The notes beneath the pieces are model-generated. The model was given only the letters and a program-made list of their open reading frames with translations. It did no database searches and was not told where the DNA came from. DNA of 32,297 bases, from contig JAEINW010000032.1 in NCBI GenBank assembly GCA_016342715.1, positions 1-32,297 on the forward strand, written 5' to 3'. Numbering within the stretch: position 1 is the stretch's first letter; each line of letters begins with the position of its first letter. Below, one piece after another: positions 11,101 through 20,000 of the stretch. A program made the position numbers and the translations under genes. Origin of the DNA: Salinivirgaceae bacterium (GTDB lineage Bacteria; Bacteroidota; Bacteroidia; Bacteroidales; SZUA-534).

Positions 11101-14100
11101 GCAATATCATAACCATTGGCATTTTGTACCGTAGCTTTTAATTCGGTAGCTTCAGCTCCCGTTATTGATATTAATACCGGAAAGTTGATTAAATCAGTTG
11201 ATCCAGCAATTTTTGTATTATCGATAGTAATGGTTCTTTTTGCACTGTAATCATGAGCTGATCTAAATTCTACTTCTCTGGTATTGTCATTATCTTGAAT
11301 TCGGTACGTATGTGTACTGTCGGCACCAATTTGAATTCCAGCAGGAGCATTTCTAAGTGCTAATATCAGGTTTTCTTCATTTTCAATTATAGCATCGTCA
11401 ATAATTCCAGGAGCAATAGAAACTGAAGTTTGACCTGCAAGTATGGTAATGTTACCATCTTGTAAGGAATAGTCTGCATTTCCGCCTGTTGCAGTACCTG
11501 ATTTTATAATATAATTGACGCTAAGATCTTCACCATTTGGAATGTTCAAATTGACCACGATGTTTTTAGAAGAGGCTTCGTCTGAATTTGTTCCAATTGC
11601 ATCAAAAGAAATGGTTCTGATAGCCGTACAAATAGCCATGTAGCTACCATCATTTATTGCTACATTAGAGGCAATGTATTCTCCATTAACTAATTCTGTG
11701 CTGTAAGTAGTTGCACCAGAAGTAAAATCTCCATCGTCGTCAATAGTTATAATATACTCAGTATAACTGCTTGGTTTATTTGGTAAATAAGTGGTGTCAA
11801 TACTAATAGAGATAGTTCCCGGAGTTCCTGTAATATCAAAACGCCATTCACGAGCTACTCTACGCACGCTATCTGTTGGAATAACATTAGTTTTGCTCCA
11901 AGTAGTTATATCTTCGTTGTCGTGACCAAAGAACATGTATTCTCCATTGTCTAAATCACTGGCATTATTAATGGTAACCGCATTTGCTTTGGCTGCAATG
12001 TGATAATCGCTAACACTTTCTTGTCCAATACCGGCTACATCGTGACTGTTTGATGCTTGAAAAGCAAACATATCATTAGTAAGACTGGAACCGTATTTTG
12101 CTGCTAAATAATTATTAATAATGTTTATTTGTGTATTATTAATAGGGTTCTTAAATAAAATATGTTCAGAAATATCTCCCTGGAATTTATTCCCATCGTA
12201 TCCACCAATAGCATAATCGTAACTCGCATGGTTTGTAATAGTAGAAGTACTGTTTGTTGCATCTGTTTGCACAATTATATTATCTTTCCAAACATCCTTG
12301 CCTTCAGTGGTGCCCGCTCTATAGCTAAAAACCTGCCAATCGCCAATCCATGTTGGATCATATGTAAATAGAACACGTGCATCAGTTTCACAACAAACTC
12401 CTATATCAAAATATGTGGTATTATTCCAAGGCATATGCGCTGAAAAACGACTAGCACCTACCAAAGGGACTGTAGAATAAGAACAAGATTGTTGACTTGA
12501 GTTATCGTGTCGGGTTACCGTGAAAGTGGTAGCTTCATTCCTGGGGAAGTATGCAGCACTTAAAGTAGTATTTGTTTGTAATCTGTCGTTGCTTACTCCA
12601 AAACTTATTTCAGCGTGCCCATTTGCAGCTAAGTCGTTCCATTTGGGTTCGTTTAACTCAGCATATAAGTCAAGTTCAGGAATGTTTACCAAATTGCCCC
12701 ATTTTGAAACTGCATCGGAACCATCTTTTGTGATTAAAGAATCGGCTACAATCCACATTACAAGGTTGCCGGTTCCATCTAAAGACCCAACACCTCCAGG
12801 TCCTTCATAACCTGCATTATCGTTATCGTTTATAATAATGGTTGTTGTTGTATTTGCACCAAGTGTAGCTGTAATTGGCGTTCCTATAGCTAAATCTAAT
12901 AAAATAGTTTCTTGAGACTCAATATCAGAATCATCTACAATATTGGCTGAAATATTAGCACTTAATTCACCAGCCTCAATGGTTACAGAACCGTTTGTTA
13001 ATAGATAATCTGTTCCTGATCCAGTAGCAGTGCCTCCCGTAATGGTGTATTCTACAATTACATCTTTACCCGATATTTCACTTAATTGAATAGGTATTGA
13101 AAGTAAGTCAGCTCCTTCATTGATGTACATGGTTGTATTAAGATACTGTACAGTTGGAGCATCATCATCATCGAGTAGGGTAAAAGTCAGGCTTTTGTTG
13201 GTTCCTAAATTAGTGTTTGAACTAGGGGTAGATAATTCAATGGTAATTGTTTCATCATTTTCGTCTACCAAGTCATTAATAATATCTAAAGTAATTTGTG
13301 TCCTATTTTCACCACTAGGAATAGTAGCAGTTCCGCTAGCCATGACATAATCGGTACCACTTTCAGCAGTTCCTGAAACTACGGCATAATTAACGGTTGT
13401 TGGATTTGAACCATCAATGGTATTTATTTCAATAGTAATAACTAAAGAATCAACAGATTCAGCATATCCACAAACTGCAGCTTGTTCTGCACTAATACTA
13501 AAAAATGTAGCGGGATCATTTTGATTCGCAAATTCAGTAGCAATCCATTGCGCACTTACTGCTTTTTTAAAGTGACGCGTTTCATCAATAAGACCTCTCA
13601 TACCTCTTGCTGTCATGGCTCCAGGATTTCCTGGTAAATTGACATTGTCAGGATAATCAGCATCTCTTGGATCATCACTAAAATCTTCACTTGGACCCCC
13701 AATAATACCGCTTCTATTAAGGTTACCTAATCCAATAACGGTTCCCAAACTATTTGCTTGTTGGAATACGCCATCAAAATATATATTATAAAGCCCATTG
13801 TTGAATGTGGCTACTAAATGATGCCAATTTCCATCGTTTAAATCCTCATTAGTGTAGATGTCCGCATTTCCAGCGTCGGTTGCAATATCAAAGTCAACTA
13901 TCCCACCTTTTCCGCCGAGGGAGTTAATACCCATTCTCCAAAATTCACTTCGGTCGTATGAATAAACCGTATTTTTACCATTGTCGGTTGTTTTTATCCA
14001 TGCAGAAATAGCAGTTTCGCTTATGAATGTTGCCGGTGTAAAAACCAGATTATCAATAGCAATGTATTCATCAGATCTTCTGTCAAAATTAATTGCTCCT

Positions 14101-16238
14101 CCTATCTTACCTGTTTCTAAATCATTAGCAACTAACCCGTTGGCAGCTCTACCATTATTTCCATTTCCCGATTGATCAATAAATTGAGGGGCTGTTCCAG
14201 TGGGATCGGCATCGAGATGAATTACTGTATGGTATAAATCAGTATTCCATACCTTGGTTGACGAAGGGTTTTGAGTAATGGTAGCATTGCCATAGTACAT
14301 TTCAATTTCAGTGTCTTCAGTACACGAAAGTTTATCAAAACGAACCCAAGCAAGTAATGTTCCTGTTGCAGCATCGTAGGATTGTATTTGGTGATCTAAC
14401 CAATTATGAGAGTCTTTTAAGGTAAAACCAATATCGTAAGCATTTGCATTTGCAACCCCTGCCAATAAATCGGCATCGGCAGTTATTGAAATTAATACTG
14501 GGAAATTTTCATGGTATGATGTACCTGAAATTTTAGTATTATCAATGGTAATAAGTTTTTTATATGAATAATCACAGGGGGTATGAAAGGCAATATTTCT
14601 ACCAGCAGCATTGTCATCATCGTTTATTGTATAGGTATGTGTAGTATTTGAACCTAACACACAATTTACCAAAGGAGCAACGAGATCCATAATTATTGTT
14701 TCGTCAAGTTCTTCGGTTATATCAGCGGTATTTATGCTTGCCGATATGTTAGCTGAAGTATTTCCTGAAATAATGGTTGCTGTTCCGTTGGCTAAAGTAT
14801 AATCGGTACCTGTGCCGGTTGCGGTTCCTGTAATGTCATAATCAACCAATATGTTTGAATAAACAGCGTGGCTAATACTAATAGTAGCAGTACCCGGTGT
14901 AATTGATTCAAAAGCTGCTGAGCTTAGCGATGTAAAATTTACTTCAGGTTTATAGCTAGTAATGCACAAAAAGCTACCATCTGTAATAGTAACGCCTGTG
15001 GCTTCATATTCTCCACCATTTTCTGTAAGTGAATAAGCAATGGCACCATTACTAAAATCTCCATCTTCATCTATCCATAATAAGTAAAAATCAAAATCAG
15101 TTGATTTTGTTGGTAATACTGATTCATCTAACGATATAGTGACTGTGCCAGGGTCACCAGTTACGTCAAAACGCCACTCACGAGCCAAGCGTTCAAAGCT
15201 TGTATCGCCATTAGGTAATTCTGTTGTTAGCCATGAAGCACGAGATTTGTTGTCGTGTCCAAAAATAATGTATTCATCATTACTTAAGCTACTTGGTGTT
15301 TTTATGGTCAATATACTGTCTGATTTTGCCTGAGTAGTAGATTCTCCAGCACTTTGTCCAATTCCAGCTATATCGTAGTGATGCTTTGTGTCAAAGGCAT
15401 AAAAGTCGTTTGCAGCATCCATCGCAATGTTAAATTTTGATGATAAGTAGTTATCAACAATTACTTTTTCAGCCGCATTAAGTGCTTTACTATAGGCAAT
15501 TACTTCTGCAATTTCTCCATCCCAACTTTCCGATCCTTGGCGTCCAATACCAAATGCTCTCCAATCTTTTATGGTACCATCATAACCCAGTACAGAACCG
15601 GTAGATGTTCCATTTACATACTGATTCAATTGTAAATCAGTAGCATTTGCCATATTAGAGACAAAATAATTTACTCCACCACTTAATTCTATATTTTGAG
15701 CAAAACTATTCTCTGTTCCGTCAGTTTCACAAAACCTTCCCCATAATTCGGCACTTGTTGCACCAAGCCATATTCCAATACTTTTGTCACTTGTTGTTTG
15801 TGTAAAAGGCCTTCCATTTGGACTGGCTTGTAATATTCCCGTATTATTTACATAGTTGGAAGGGCTAATAACCACATATATTGTTGCTTCATTTTCAGAT
15901 CCATCAGTAACACCATTAGCAAGAAGGCGGTCACCATTTGTACGCACATAATGCAATACGGGGTAGCCGTTCATTAGATTTGTACTGTCTAAATAGGGTT
16001 TATTTGTTGCTTCTGTAGCATTAATTCCATTTCCACTTTGATCGAGCCAAAATTCAATGTCATCATTGTTTTTAGCTGTATTTCCTGTAGATTTCTCAAG
16101 GCCAATTCCAGCTTTTAACCATAATTCTAAAGATGAAGTTCCATCGTTTGTTCCAACTCCACCAGGACCCGTTTGAGCATATCCTGATGTAGATGCGAAA
16201 AATGCGCATATAATAATGAAAAGGTCTTTAAGTTTCAT
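2352..16238 (-). CDS. Giant secreted modular protein: LamG-like, DUF2341 and 12 Calx-beta domains, T9SS type A sorting domain
   Basis: 4628 aa; signal peptide MKLKDLFIIICAFFASTSGYAQ; five 'GPGGVG..LWL' module starts; repeated Calx-beta signatures ('..TATGSGTDY..NG..TI..G..SANI...DD..IE..ETI...TINDNDN'); two DUF2341-like segments ('ITIDNTKI...NFPVLISI...MYYGNA'); C-terminal 'INVYPNPYNNGELLLDL...GIYFVTVSTTKNRFIKKVIVQ'. Confidence 0.95.
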   Translation of the reverse strand: MKLKDLFIIICAFFASTSGYAQTGPGGVGTNDGTSSLELWLKAGIGLEKSTGNTAKNNDDIEFWLDQSGNGINATEATNKPYLDSTNLMNGYPVLHYVRTNGDRLLANGVTDGSENEATIYVVISPSNYVNNTGILQASPNGRPFTQTTSDKSIGIWLGATSAELWGRFCETDGTENSFAQNIELSGGVNYFVSNMANATDLQLNQYVNGTSTGSVLGYDGTIKDWRAFGIGRQGSESWDGEIAEVIAYSKALNAAEKVIVDNYLSSKFNIAMDAANDFYAFDTKHHYDIAGIGQSAGESTTQAKSDSILTIKTPSSLSNDEYIIFGHDNKSRASWLTTELPNGDTSFERLAREWRFDVTGDPGTVTISLDESVLPTKSTDFDFYLLWIDEDGDFSNGAIAYSLTENGGEYEATGVTITDGSFLCITSYKPEVNFTSLSSAAFESITPGTATISISHAVYSNILVDYDITGTATGTGTDYTLANGTATIISGNTSANISASINTADITEELDETIIMDLVAPLVNCVLGSNTTHTYTINDDDNAAGRNIAFHTPCDYSYKKLITIDNTKISGTSYHENFPVLISITADADLLAGVANANAYDIGFTLKDSHNWLDHQIQSYDAATGTLLAWVRFDKLSCTEDTEIEMYYGNATITQNPSSTKVWNTDLYHTVIHLDADPTGTAPQFIDQSGNGNNGRAANGLVANDLETGKIGGAINFDRRSDEYIAIDNLVFTPATFISETAISAWIKTTDNGKNTVYSYDRSEFWRMGINSLGGKGGIVDFDIATDAGNADIYTNEDLNDGNWHHLVATFNNGLYNIYFDGVFQQANSLGTVIGLGNLNRSGIIGGPSEDFSDDPRDADYPDNVNLPGNPGAMTARGMRGLIDETRHFKKAVSAQWIATEFANQNDPATFFSISAEQAAVCGYAESVDSLVITIEINTIDGSNPTTVNYAVVSGTAESGTDYVMASGTATIPSGENRTQITLDIINDLVDENDETITIELSTPSSNTNLGTNKSLTFTLLDDDDAPTVQYLNTTMYINEGADLLSIPIQLSEISGKDVIVEYTITGGTATGSGTDYLLTNGSVTIEAGELSANISANIVDDSDIESQETILLDLAIGTPITATLGANTTTTIIINDNDNAGYEGPGGVGSLDGTGNLVMWIVADSLITKDGSDAVSKWGNLVNIPELDLYAELNEPKWNDLAANGHAEISFGVSNDRLQTNTTLSAAYFPRNEATTFTVTRHDNSSQQSCSYSTVPLVGASRFSAHMPWNNTTYFDIGVCCETDARVLFTYDPTWIGDWQVFSYRAGTTEGKDVWKDNIIVQTDATNSTSTITNHASYDYAIGGYDGNKFQGDISEHILFKNPINNTQINIINNYLAAKYGSSLTNDMFAFQASNSHDVAGIGQESVSDYHIAAKANAVTINNASDLDNGEYMFFGHDNEDITTWSKTNVIPTDSVRRVAREWRFDITGTPGTISISIDTTYLPNKPSSYTEYIITIDDDGDFTSGATTYSTELVNGEYIASNVAINDGSYMAICTAIRTISFDAIGTNSDEASSKNIVVNLNIPNGEDLSVNYIIKSGTATGGNADYSLQDGNITILAGQTSVSIAPGIIDDAIIENEENLILALRNAPAGIQIGADSTHTYRIQDNDNTREVEFRSAHDYSAKRTITIDNTKIAGSTDLINFPVLISITGAEATELKATVQNANGYDIAFSLKDTVIWLSHEIEKYDPTTGEYVAWVKIPTLAYNSDTELEMYYGNANITVNPSTDDVWTEYYGVWHLHNDVNDASPNKENGFNSGSTDVVGAKIGDGQYFDGNSYIELPDFPNLITDFTITAWINPTDRTQAGRIVCDDANNDGGYFLDIGSEGAGDLRFASRGMNDVSLNQNANLNNGTWYYVAGVADITSQNRHIYLNGILGISDLTDGGTWGQDYGNLSIGGEVAYGESNKRIDGQLDEVRISKNPLSADWLLTEFNNQNNPATFYSIDIEEAITSSGAETMDTLLLTVYVNEIDYSSVTTVNYDASGGTATSGVDYSGFSGTATIAAGNQSLTFAIKITNDLNDELDETLEISLSDPIGANIGTKSSTTFTILDDDTAPTISFVDAASYINEGTNTIIIPLELNNASGYDVTVNYTATGGTATGSGTDYIISSNVCTIEKGDLTANITFSIIDDAEIEVPETIILEISGSTGATLGATTSHTTTINDNDDEGFDGPGGVGSADGTGSLVLWLRGDDGISTDGSNGITAWDNMIGISGLNMVPATTAKPIWREAELNGHSVVSFENVNDALVTVAPLSATYFPYNEATTLTITTHDNLTQQSDMYTTGTSPTAWPGTNRFTSHIPWNGTTYFDIGQCCGAEGRISFGYQSSWIGSASLFTYRAGTTYGKEVWKDNTSVKTVAGTSAFTNHPDYKFYLGRQETHPFQGDFAEFIMYTKAVNNAQINILNNYLAAKYNLTIANDLYNFDVSHGFEVAGIGREDASNMHIAAKAGFVTINNASTLTDGDYIMFGHNNASSASWIATDVPAGASIQRLTREWRYSVTGAPGTITISIDTTMLPAKTADYNDYIIMVDANGNFSADATVYNTTLVDGEYKASNIALTMGDYVAIGIIKRNISFNSISDNSFETSSNTIAIIMDYASSVDVELDYVIKSSTATGGNVDYSLANGSITILAGQTSVNIDPGIINDTYVESDENFVLALRNVPSGYALSADSVFTYTIHDDDNPRKIEFQSVSDSGDEDAGTITVTVEINSVDATNATTVNYAATGGTAEANPSPDYVLTAGTVEVLATESTATFTFDILDDVLDEADTETIIITLSNPTNANLGTDITYTYTINDNDNSPSIQLQTTASNIDEGAVNAAVVVELSNSSGQDVTIDYAVNASSTATGGGIDYVLTNGTLTINKGNLLGTINVALTDDALEESAETVIIDISVPTGATLGTNQQHTVTISDNDALVGYYGPGGVGDKEIVELWLDATKVNGSGVASPNDGDAISEWKDISGNNMHFTSIGSGLTAPEYDENNFNSKPSISISSSQLGLRAPVLFSNSLGNYSFFSAVEQASGQFLTDQYNSGNGNRFALNQNTSGLYYSNAWRLTGNSSTNENIMSWIFDAQANPESEVYRDGLYLNGDNNYNVMTLANNFSIGSKYTAEAVSDFVGNISEIIVFSKPLNNTQRIIVENYLAAKYQKTTNTELYSYDGSHGNDLIGIGQQGADDMHLTAMSDSILMVSSASSLGIGDYVFSGHDNGDISAWTVSEAPNSGKYVKRLAREWRTEVTGTPGTVILKIDHNNLPAPPANFDQYVIWIDNDGDFRYGATTYQLEYSAIDDFYVSDPITLASGDFIAIGCGKPVIEFSLSSDVGIESGTNPNIEVELNFTRGEDVTVDYFISGGDAIGGNVDYLLPSGTLTVSAGQSSAKIIPGIINDILLESSETFEVTIFNPSVNITLGTKVIYTFTINDDDNDRKIYLLNTSSTHDEGDGTISITVELNDVDNTNPTTAQYSVYETSTATEGDDFAVLSGTVTIPKDASTTTFDVSLTDDSMYENPEDIVIRLSNPTNANLGTNLEYVLSITDNDPAPEVQFSATTGFGEENMSPVQIELELNETSGSNVQVNYVATIASTASNGNDFILANGTLTIPAGQLSEDILLQIIDDNTLESTETVVVTISGPVNSILGGNTTFTYTINDNDQAGHIGPGGVGNSDNLFVWLRADKITDIATWEDQSGNDFDVSSAGASQPSLIAADANFNGKATVQFDGNDYFTADNITSGADDYTIFYAYKSSSTNLDQNLFEANNTTDFILRHNENNSGSYYDASNAWQGPQITGTNKQVLEFYLESGTNTASVFRNGTSLGTDNYTETAIGGTRKIGSNAAGSANFFTGEIGEIVFYNSMLNTSQEKIVQNYLAAKYDITISNDLYAHQATHNEDLAGIGQDDASNLHLKAQSAQMITISNPSTIGFGDYLLIAHDGASIDTWNTIDQPNIRTERISREWKVGITGTPGTISITLDTTLLPARPADYPGFVLLVDSDGDFTTGSVAFPMYSVSGSLFQVDDIVLADGNYFTIGATQNTTDMSTSGDFNLAANWASNIVPGSGETAIISIGHPMFLTANTTIGSLVLKDAASLDLGGYTLTLDDGCITFGSGSTIDVSQAGNTIEYVKNGDQCITGMEYYNLKLESSGNKYLTGNIIINNNFIIADNSVVFESTSNNYGVELKGNWTSSGVFNEQNSSVTFNGTSAQAINTTNAETFYNLMVNNTGNNITLASDVIISNSLDLSNGDIVLGTNDLTLEANAAIIGGGSNSYIQAQSVGVVKSNIGATPSAKTFPVGDASTYSPFAFTLNTGTLSSSYVTLNLRASKHGSVTFDNYISRYWILHQSGISGTINYDVNYNYAESDITGDETALKARKFSISGDALGGTNNSTTNTLSYIGHTSFSDLTGEGPDVPLPIELIYFTANSLIDDVELLWGTLTELNNDYFEIERSTDATNFTKIGQVNGFGTSINQIDYMFTDKTPISGIAYYRLKQVDYNGAYEYHKIIKVDWDDNYLTEESINVYPNPYNNGELLLDLLKLEPYTSINIHITDHYGKTIFNASLLVPENKKVNLIPLAIDNLPQGIYFVTVSTTKNRFIKKVIVQ
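5171..7365 (-). repeat. Module 4 of the giant protein (LamG-like + Calx-beta A-B-C)
   Basis: Starts at 'GYYGPGGVGDKEIVELWLDATK'; 'NDLIGIGQQGADDMHLTAMS', 'REWRTEVTGTPGTVILKID', then three Calx-beta units. Confidence 0.75.
7366..9600 (-). repeat. Module 3 of the giant protein (LamG-like + Calx-beta A-B-C)
   Basis: Starts at 'GFDGPGGVGSADGTGSLVLWLRGDD'; 'FEVAGIGREDASNMHIAAKA', 'REWRYSVTGAPGTITISIDT', then three Calx-beta units. Confidence 0.75.
9601..12805 (-). repeat. Module 2 of the giant protein (LamG-like + Calx-beta A + DUF2341/LamG insert + Calx-beta B-C)
   Basis: Starts at 'GYEGPGGVGSLDGTGNLVMWIVADS'; contains 'SAKRTITIDNTKIAGSTDLINFPVLISI...LEMYYGNANITVNPS'. Confidence 0.75.
12806..16170 (-). 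repeat. Module 1 of the giant protein (LamG-like + Calx-beta A + DUF2341/LamG insert + Calx-beta B-C)
   Basis: Starts at 'GPGGVGTNDGTSSLELWLKAG' directly after the signal peptide; contains 'SYKKLITIDNTKISGTSYHENFPVLISI...IEMYYGNATITQNPS'. Confidence 0.75.
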
Positions 16239-16478
16239 ATGTAGATTATTTAATAGTGTTTTGTATAAGGAAACGAGAATAGTGCTTAGTAGTTATTTGT
16301 TTTTGATTAGTGAATTGAATTAACTGACGAATATAAATATGAGGTTTTCTTAAAAGAATAGCTCAACTTTTGAAAACTTACAATATGTATTTTAACTTCG
16401 TTGAGGGGGCTAAAGCCGTTCATAGTGCAAATCAGTTTTTTTCAGCGTTATCCCTGCGGCAGGCAGGAGCGTTCTCTT

Positions 16479-16528
16479 CTTTCAACTTAGCTAAGCGATC
16501 TCGTTAGCGATAGCGAATAATTTGAAAG
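16479..16528. repeat. Intergenic REP-like dyad element
   Basis: Outer arms CTTTCAA (16479-16485) / TTGAAAG (16522-16528) enclosing an imperfect inner dyad GCTAAGCGA..TCGTTAGC. Confidence 0.4.
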
Positions 16529-16620
16529 TGTACAGCTAAAGTTTTTCACTTTTTTGACAGCCTCACTTAATTATGTCTATTTAGTTTCATAAGTATTGTT
16601 CAATTATTTTAGTGCTAATT

Positions 16621-16671
16621 AGAAAAATTCTTCACAGAGCTATTGTTTGAAAAATATTAGCTCTGTGAAGA
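16621..16671 (-). terminator. Intrinsic terminator downstream of the 2905-aa gene
   Basis: 14-bp perfect stem TCTTCACAGAGCTA / TAGCTCTGTGAAGA (16629-16642 / 16658-16671), flanked by AAAAA on the plus strand (U-run on the minus strand). Confidence 0.75.
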
Positions 16672-16710
16672 TTTGCTAAAGTCATTGAATTTAACTGAAA
16701 AATATGTTTA

Positions 16711-16735
16711 ATCTTGGGCAATATTTACCCAAGAT
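16711..16735 (-). terminator. Second hairpin immediately after the stop of the 2905-aa gene
   Basis: 8-bp stem ATCTTGGG / CCCAAGAT (16711-16718 / 16728-16735); weaker U-run. Confidence 0.45.
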
Positions 16736-16744
16736 GTTTTAATA

Positions 16745-17003
16745 TTACTCAACAATAATTTTCTTAATAAATTTAGCTTTTGATGTCACTACTGTTAAGA
16801 AATATATTCCCTTTGGTAATTGATCAATTGCCATTGGTATTAAATTCATTTTCTTTCTGTCAGGAACATTTATTGAAAATTTAGAAACCATATTCCCTTT
16901 AAAATTTGTAATCATTATTGTTATTGATGTATATGGTTCCAATTCTGTAAATATAAGGGTTAAATCACCGCTAATATATGGATTTGGATATATTTGAATT
17001 TCA
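16745..17003 (-). other. T9SS type A C-terminal sorting domain of the 2905-aa protein
   Basis: 'IQIYPNPYISGDLTLIFTELEPYTSITIMITNFKGNMVSKF...LPKGIYFLTVVTSKAKFIKKIIVE'. Confidence 0.85.
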
Positions 17004-20000
17004 TCATCTTCACCCAGAACAAACTGATCCCAATCTACTTTAATGGTTTTGTGAATGGTAAACTTGCCATCATAATCCACTTGTTTTAAACGATAATAGG
17101 CTATTCCATCAACTGGTATTTCGTCAAGAAAAGTATAATCTATTTGAGCGGTGCTATTTCCAAAGCCACTAACCTTGCCAATGGTGTAAAACATTTGAGC
17201 ATCCTCGGAACGCTGAATTTCAAAATAATCATTATTTTTTTCTGATGCGGTTCCCCACATTAATTCAACATCATCAATGTTTGAGTTAGCAGCAAAATAT
17301 ATTAACTCAACAGGTAATGGGTTTGATGCGTCACCAGAACCCAGAGTTATAATTTTTTCGGAGAAAGAAACTGCTGTGCTAGAGGTAAATGATCCACCCA
17401 TTTGAGTATGTCCGGCACTAAATGTTGTTCCACCAAAATTATCCCACGATGCTCCGTTCCAAACCACAACTTTAAGTTTTTCACGTTCTGTTTGGTCTGC
17501 CGATACATCACTATTCCCATTCCAACTTAAACTAATGTTGGCATTTGAAGAGCCGTTGTCAGTAATTTTCCAGTATTCTTTTGTACTAATACTAGTAATT
17601 GCTAGCGCATCAGTAGGGTTAAGATTTGTAACCAAACTTTCAGCAGTTGCGCTGGTATGTAAATATTCTACATCCCAGGTCAAACCTGCTGTTGATACAT
17701 TATGTACACCTGCATAACCCCATTGTCCATTTGTTCCTACTGGGAATATAAATTCGTCACCACTGTTGGCTAGAACTTTTGATAATTTTCCGTTAATATA
17801 TGATGATGATGAACCATTTTCAGGAGTAATCATAGCATCGGCCTCCATTAATAAGGTATTTGTACCTGGGTTTATTAACCCTGAGGTTAATGTTAATTCA
17901 TTGTCGATTGTTACGTTTCCGTTTAGGTTTAAGCCATTTGCATTAGCCAATTCAAAATTATTAAAGGCTGATGCACCAGAAAAGTTTCCATTAACTGTTT
18001 GTAGAGCATTTCCATTAAGAAGTATTTTAGCGGTACCAGATCCACCATCAAAAGTACCTCCTGCATATGTAAAGTCGCTTTCAATAAAAATATTTCCTCC
18101 TGTTCCGGTGTTGAAAGTTCCTGAGTTAATTACAAGTTCACCAAAAATATCATTACCACTCGATTCGCCATTATAGGTTCCACCATTGACGGTGACAATT
18201 CCATCAATATCAATTATATTGTTTTTACCACTATTAAAAATTCCGTTAGTGATATTTAGATTTCCTTGAACAGATAGATCCTTATTTGAAGCATTATCAA
18301 AGTCTGGGCCGTTGAGGTTGAAATTTTCACAAATTACAACATCGTTATTAGCCAGCTCTTTGGTTCCTGAACCACTTAGTGTTAAATTCCGCAGCGATGT
18401 TAATCCCGACAATATATTGTAATTTCCTGAACCCGTATATTCAATGCCGCCACCTGCACATGAGAAAAATGTTAAGTAATCTCCTGCTGGAAAACTAATG
18501 CTTGATGAATTACTCACTATTTTAATATTGCCCGTACCATTTACGGTTCCTAATCGGTGATGTTCAGTTCCTTCTATAGTTAGTGTAGCCCCTGATTGAA
18601 TCTCAGTTTTATATAAATTAACATCATTAACGTTAAAAGTCAATTCGTCTCCTGTTGATACAATTAGCACAGCCCCTGTTGGTGCAACACCATCGGTTGG
18701 TAGCAATTCGTTAAAAGTGTTAGCATTAGTAATATTTCCTGAGCTATTTGTAGTGTATGTGGCTACATTATTGGGGATGGCATTGTCTATTCCAGCAAAA
18801 TAATCACCACTAAGGTCATTGTCAGATACTGAATTAAAGCTATATGTGACGGTTTGTGAAGCTTCGTCAACTTCACTAGTTGAATATTTATTTATTAATT
18901 CTGTAGGATTATTTTCTGATAAAATACGTGCAGCAATATAATCTGATAGGGCATATCCACCTTCAGTAATTAAGGCATCATTTTCATCATATTTTAAGAT
19001 TATATCCGAAGTAAAATTAGTTAATCCATTTGAACGCAATATCCAATAATATTGTAATACATTATTAATGTCTCCGCTTGCTAGTTCATCGCTTCCATCA
19101 TTAATAACCGGATGATACTCGTTTGCTGGTCGCACGATGAAACTTCCTTCTGTTGTTCCGCTTGTTTTACCTGAACTTGATAAATTAAGAGTTACAGGTG
19201 TATATTTTGACTGACCAATGGGGAAAATAAAATCAGTTGTATAATCGACTGAAAAATTCTTTTTAATACCATTGTCCTGAAAGGAACTATTGGTTTGAAT
19301 CATATTTAGAAGGGTGAAAGATTCCACTTCTTCGATAATGGCGTTTGAGCCAAATTCTAAAAGACTTCCACCTATATTAAATACGCCACGTTGTAATCGT
19401 AATTTTGTGTCAATAACAAAACTATGATCGTTATTTGAAACTTTTACACCATTGCTATTATTTATGGTCATAATTCCTATATGACTTGACCCTATTGTGC
19501 TTCGTTGTAAATTTTGCTGGCTTGCACCTAAAAATTGGAGACCATAACCAGAAGAACTTATACAGGAACCATCGATGGTAACATCACCTAGTAAATTAAT
19601 TGAATAAGAATCTGAATTTAAAGTTCCAGCACTTATTACTAAATTATTATTTATGCTTATGTCTTTTTCTGCCGATAAGGTTCCTGTACCTGATTTTATT
19701 AAGTTGTAAAAATCTTCTGTGCCGCTACCTGAAATGCTTTGGGCATTTTCTGAATTAAAGGTTGTTGTATTTGCACTACTTGTATAATCTCCATTATTTA
19801 TTAAATTTCCACCAATTGTTACATTTAATGAATTGCCATCAAATGTGGCATCAGTACCAATGGTTAGATTGCCTGTTAAGGTTAATGGTAGTGATTCTAA
19901 AATAAGATCCAGATTATCGGTTAAACTGCCATCGGCAAATAAGGTTAAATTATTTAATGGAATACTAGAATTGATTCCAAAATTATTTTGAGCTTCTGGA

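Noticed and set aside
2352-16238. Many 60-96 aa plus-strand ORFs (e.g. 7156..7368, 9868..10137, 12520..12810) antisense to the 4628-aa gene
   Set aside because: They mirror the repetitive codons of the long coding strand, have no domain signatures and no plausible upstream signals; treated as spurious.
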